A stretch of 64,000 bases of DNA from the NCBI RefSeq assembly GCF_035594125.1, contig NC_087156.1:12792806-12856805 (forward strand). The letters run 5' to 3'. The position numbers were made by a program, and so were the translations under genes. Shown piece after piece: positions 62,543 through 64,000 of this stretch. Position 1 is the first letter of the stretch, and the number at the start of each line of letters is the position of its first letter. Source of the stretch: Scylla paramamosain. Its lineage: Eukaryota > Arthropoda > Malacostraca > Decapoda > Portunidae. Below the pieces are notes generated by a model. That model worked only from the letters and a program-made list of their open reading frames with translations. It was not told the DNA's origin and searched no databases.

Positions 62543-64000
62543 AAAAGCACTCAAAATATACCTTTTTGGTAATGTTTTTCTATTTCTTTATATTGGTTTG
62601 TTTGGATCCGTGTTACGTTTTTCTACGTAAAAAACTGAGAAGACACGTTTTCAGTAATTTTGTTTTGAATTCCTATATAGAGTGAGTTCCTTATTATTTA
62701 TTGTTTTGGTGCCTAACATGCTGAACAACACTCAAAAGAGAGATTTCTGATAAGGTCGATTAATTTCCTCATATAGGAGGCTTTGCATGCACTTTAGGAT
62801 TTGGTATATAAAAAATCTAAAATTAACTTTTTTGGTAATATTCTTTTATCACATAATTGCCCTGAATTTTTCCAGAATTTTGTCATCTCGGTACCTATGA
62901 AGATGAGTAACAAAAAAAAATCCTATTTATTTCATTTTTTTATTTTTTATTTTCTAAATAAAGATCGTTATTTGTGAGTTTAATCTTTCTGGTACTTGAG
63001 GAACTTATAAAAATACTCATAATACACGTTTCTCGTATTGTCCTTTTGTTTCCCAAACATAATGTTCTTTGCATGTACTTAAGCGTTTTTATAGATAACA
63101 TGATCAAAAACACTCAAAATACATGTTTTTGGTAATGTTATTCTGTTTCTCCATGATGTTTATTTTTCATGCGTTTTGGCGGTTTGGTATATAAGGGGTT
63201 AAAAAACACTTAAAGGCAAATTCTTCGTACAAATTGGATTTATTCTCATGTAATGTGATCGTTCTGCTTTTTAGTGCTTTGTTGTATATCACGCTCAAAT
63301 ACACTCAAAAGACACTTTTCTGGTAATGTCATTTTTTTTCTCAAATGAAACTAGTTTCGCATGTATTTTTGCAATTTTGTAAATAAGAATGTTAAAACAC
63401 TTAAAATACACAATTTGGTAAGGTAGTTGTGTTTATTGATTAAAAGTGTTATTCATGCATTTCATCATTTTGGTATGTAAAAATTTCTCTATATACACGA
63501 GTTTTTGCGTTTATTGCCTTGTGGTTCTTTTAAAACTATAAAACACTTATTATACACGTTTCTCGTAATGTCCTTTTGTTTCCTAATATAGAGTGCTTTA
63601 CATCCATTTTTGCATTTTTTTTAGGTAATAAGCTCAAAAACACTCAAAGAATATCTTTTTCGTAATATTCTATTTCTTCATATAGGATGATTTTATATCC
63701 GCTTTAGCGTTTTTCTACGTAAAACACTGAAAAGACACGTTTTCAGTAATTTGTTTTGGATTCACATATTGACTGATTTTCATATTATTTATCGTATTGG
63801 TGCCTAACATGCTGAAAAACATTGAAAAGACAGGTTTCTGGTAAAGTCGTTTAACTTCCCTATATAGGTGGCTTTGCATGCACTTTCAGAAAAAAAAAGC
63901 TATGATTAACTTTCATGATAATGTTTTTTTTTTCACATAAATTCCATGAATTTTGGCAGAATTTTGGCAATTCGGTACCTATGAATATGAAAAACAAAAA
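62543..64000 (-). repeat. Inverted super-repeat segment continuing past the window
   Basis: On the minus strand this matches S1 from about 16980 back to 14690 (classes G, F, E, D and onward), with landmarks near 62890 and 63974. The last landmark corresponds to S1 14679, the same point at which the inverted domain starts at 54.46 kb. Confidence 0.82.

Larger units (their letters stand above)
1..64000. repeat. A+T-rich satellite array with nested higher-order repeats
   Basis: The whole window is built from monomers of about 97 bp that open with a GTGTTTTT box (for example starts at 7822 and 7919, and at 5545 and 5641). Ten diverged monomer classes recur in fixed order as a HOR of about 1.1 kb, marked by one GGTACC landmark per unit. 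Landmarks in direct orientation lie near 1201, 2239, 2781, 3891, 4971, 5862, 6953, 8030, 9108, 9771, 11789, 12889, 14679, 15791 and 16629, and continue likewise to 53990. No stretch falls outside the repeat and no gene, tRNA, rRNA or transposon is visible. Satellites with this nested organisation are typical of centromeric or pericentromeric chromatin in eukaryotes; that location is inferred. The family is not one I recognise. Confidence 0.95.

Overview
This window is one continuous block of A+T-rich (roughly 70% by eye) satellite DNA. I see no protein-coding gene, RNA gene, transposon, CRISPR array or origin that I can support. It looks like nuclear heterochromatin of a eukaryote, most plausibly a centromeric or pericentromeric array. 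I do not recognise the satellite family and cannot name the organism or clade from sequence alone. All open reading frames (the longest is 142 codons) are shadows of the repeat and recur in step with it.

The repeat is nested at four scales. (1) Monomers of about 97 bp start at a GTGTTTTT box and carry a TACCAAAACGC-like box, usually an ATGCAAA box, and an ACATTAC..GAAA box. (2) Ten monomer classes, here called A to J, form a higher-order repeat (HOR) of about 1.1 kb. Class D carries an A/T-rich spacer followed by a GGTACC landmark spaced 1.08-1.14 kb apart. (3) About ten HORs, with a fixed set of private rearrangements, form a super-repeat of 11.2-12.2 kb (S1 6654-17843, S2 17844-30018, S3 30019-36262 truncated, S4 39384-51146, S5 51147-54441 truncated). 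(4) A block of about 32.73 kb starting at 3532 restarts at 36263, so 3532-17.8 kb is repeated at 36263-51.1 kb.

Layout: 1-3531 divergent direct HORs; 3532-6653 a leader copied at 36263-39383; then the S units, all in the same orientation. At about 54442 the array flips. The stretch 54442-60250 is an inverted, more divergent copy of the middle of a super-repeat, and it keeps sequence that the direct copies have lost. From 60251 to 62542 there is a near-palindrome with arms of about 1.1 kb around a spacer of about 59 bp. The inverted orientation then continues to the window end.

The most interesting content is the rearrangement record. It includes a micro-inversion present in four direct copies with a longer version in the inverted domain, a 409-bp templated insertion that looks identical to its donor 1.18 kb away, in-register deletions of whole monomers or HORs, microhomology at a block junction, and a pairing of copies (S1 with S4, S3 with S5) that implies exchange between units. 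Identity statements are by eye, since no alignment could be run.
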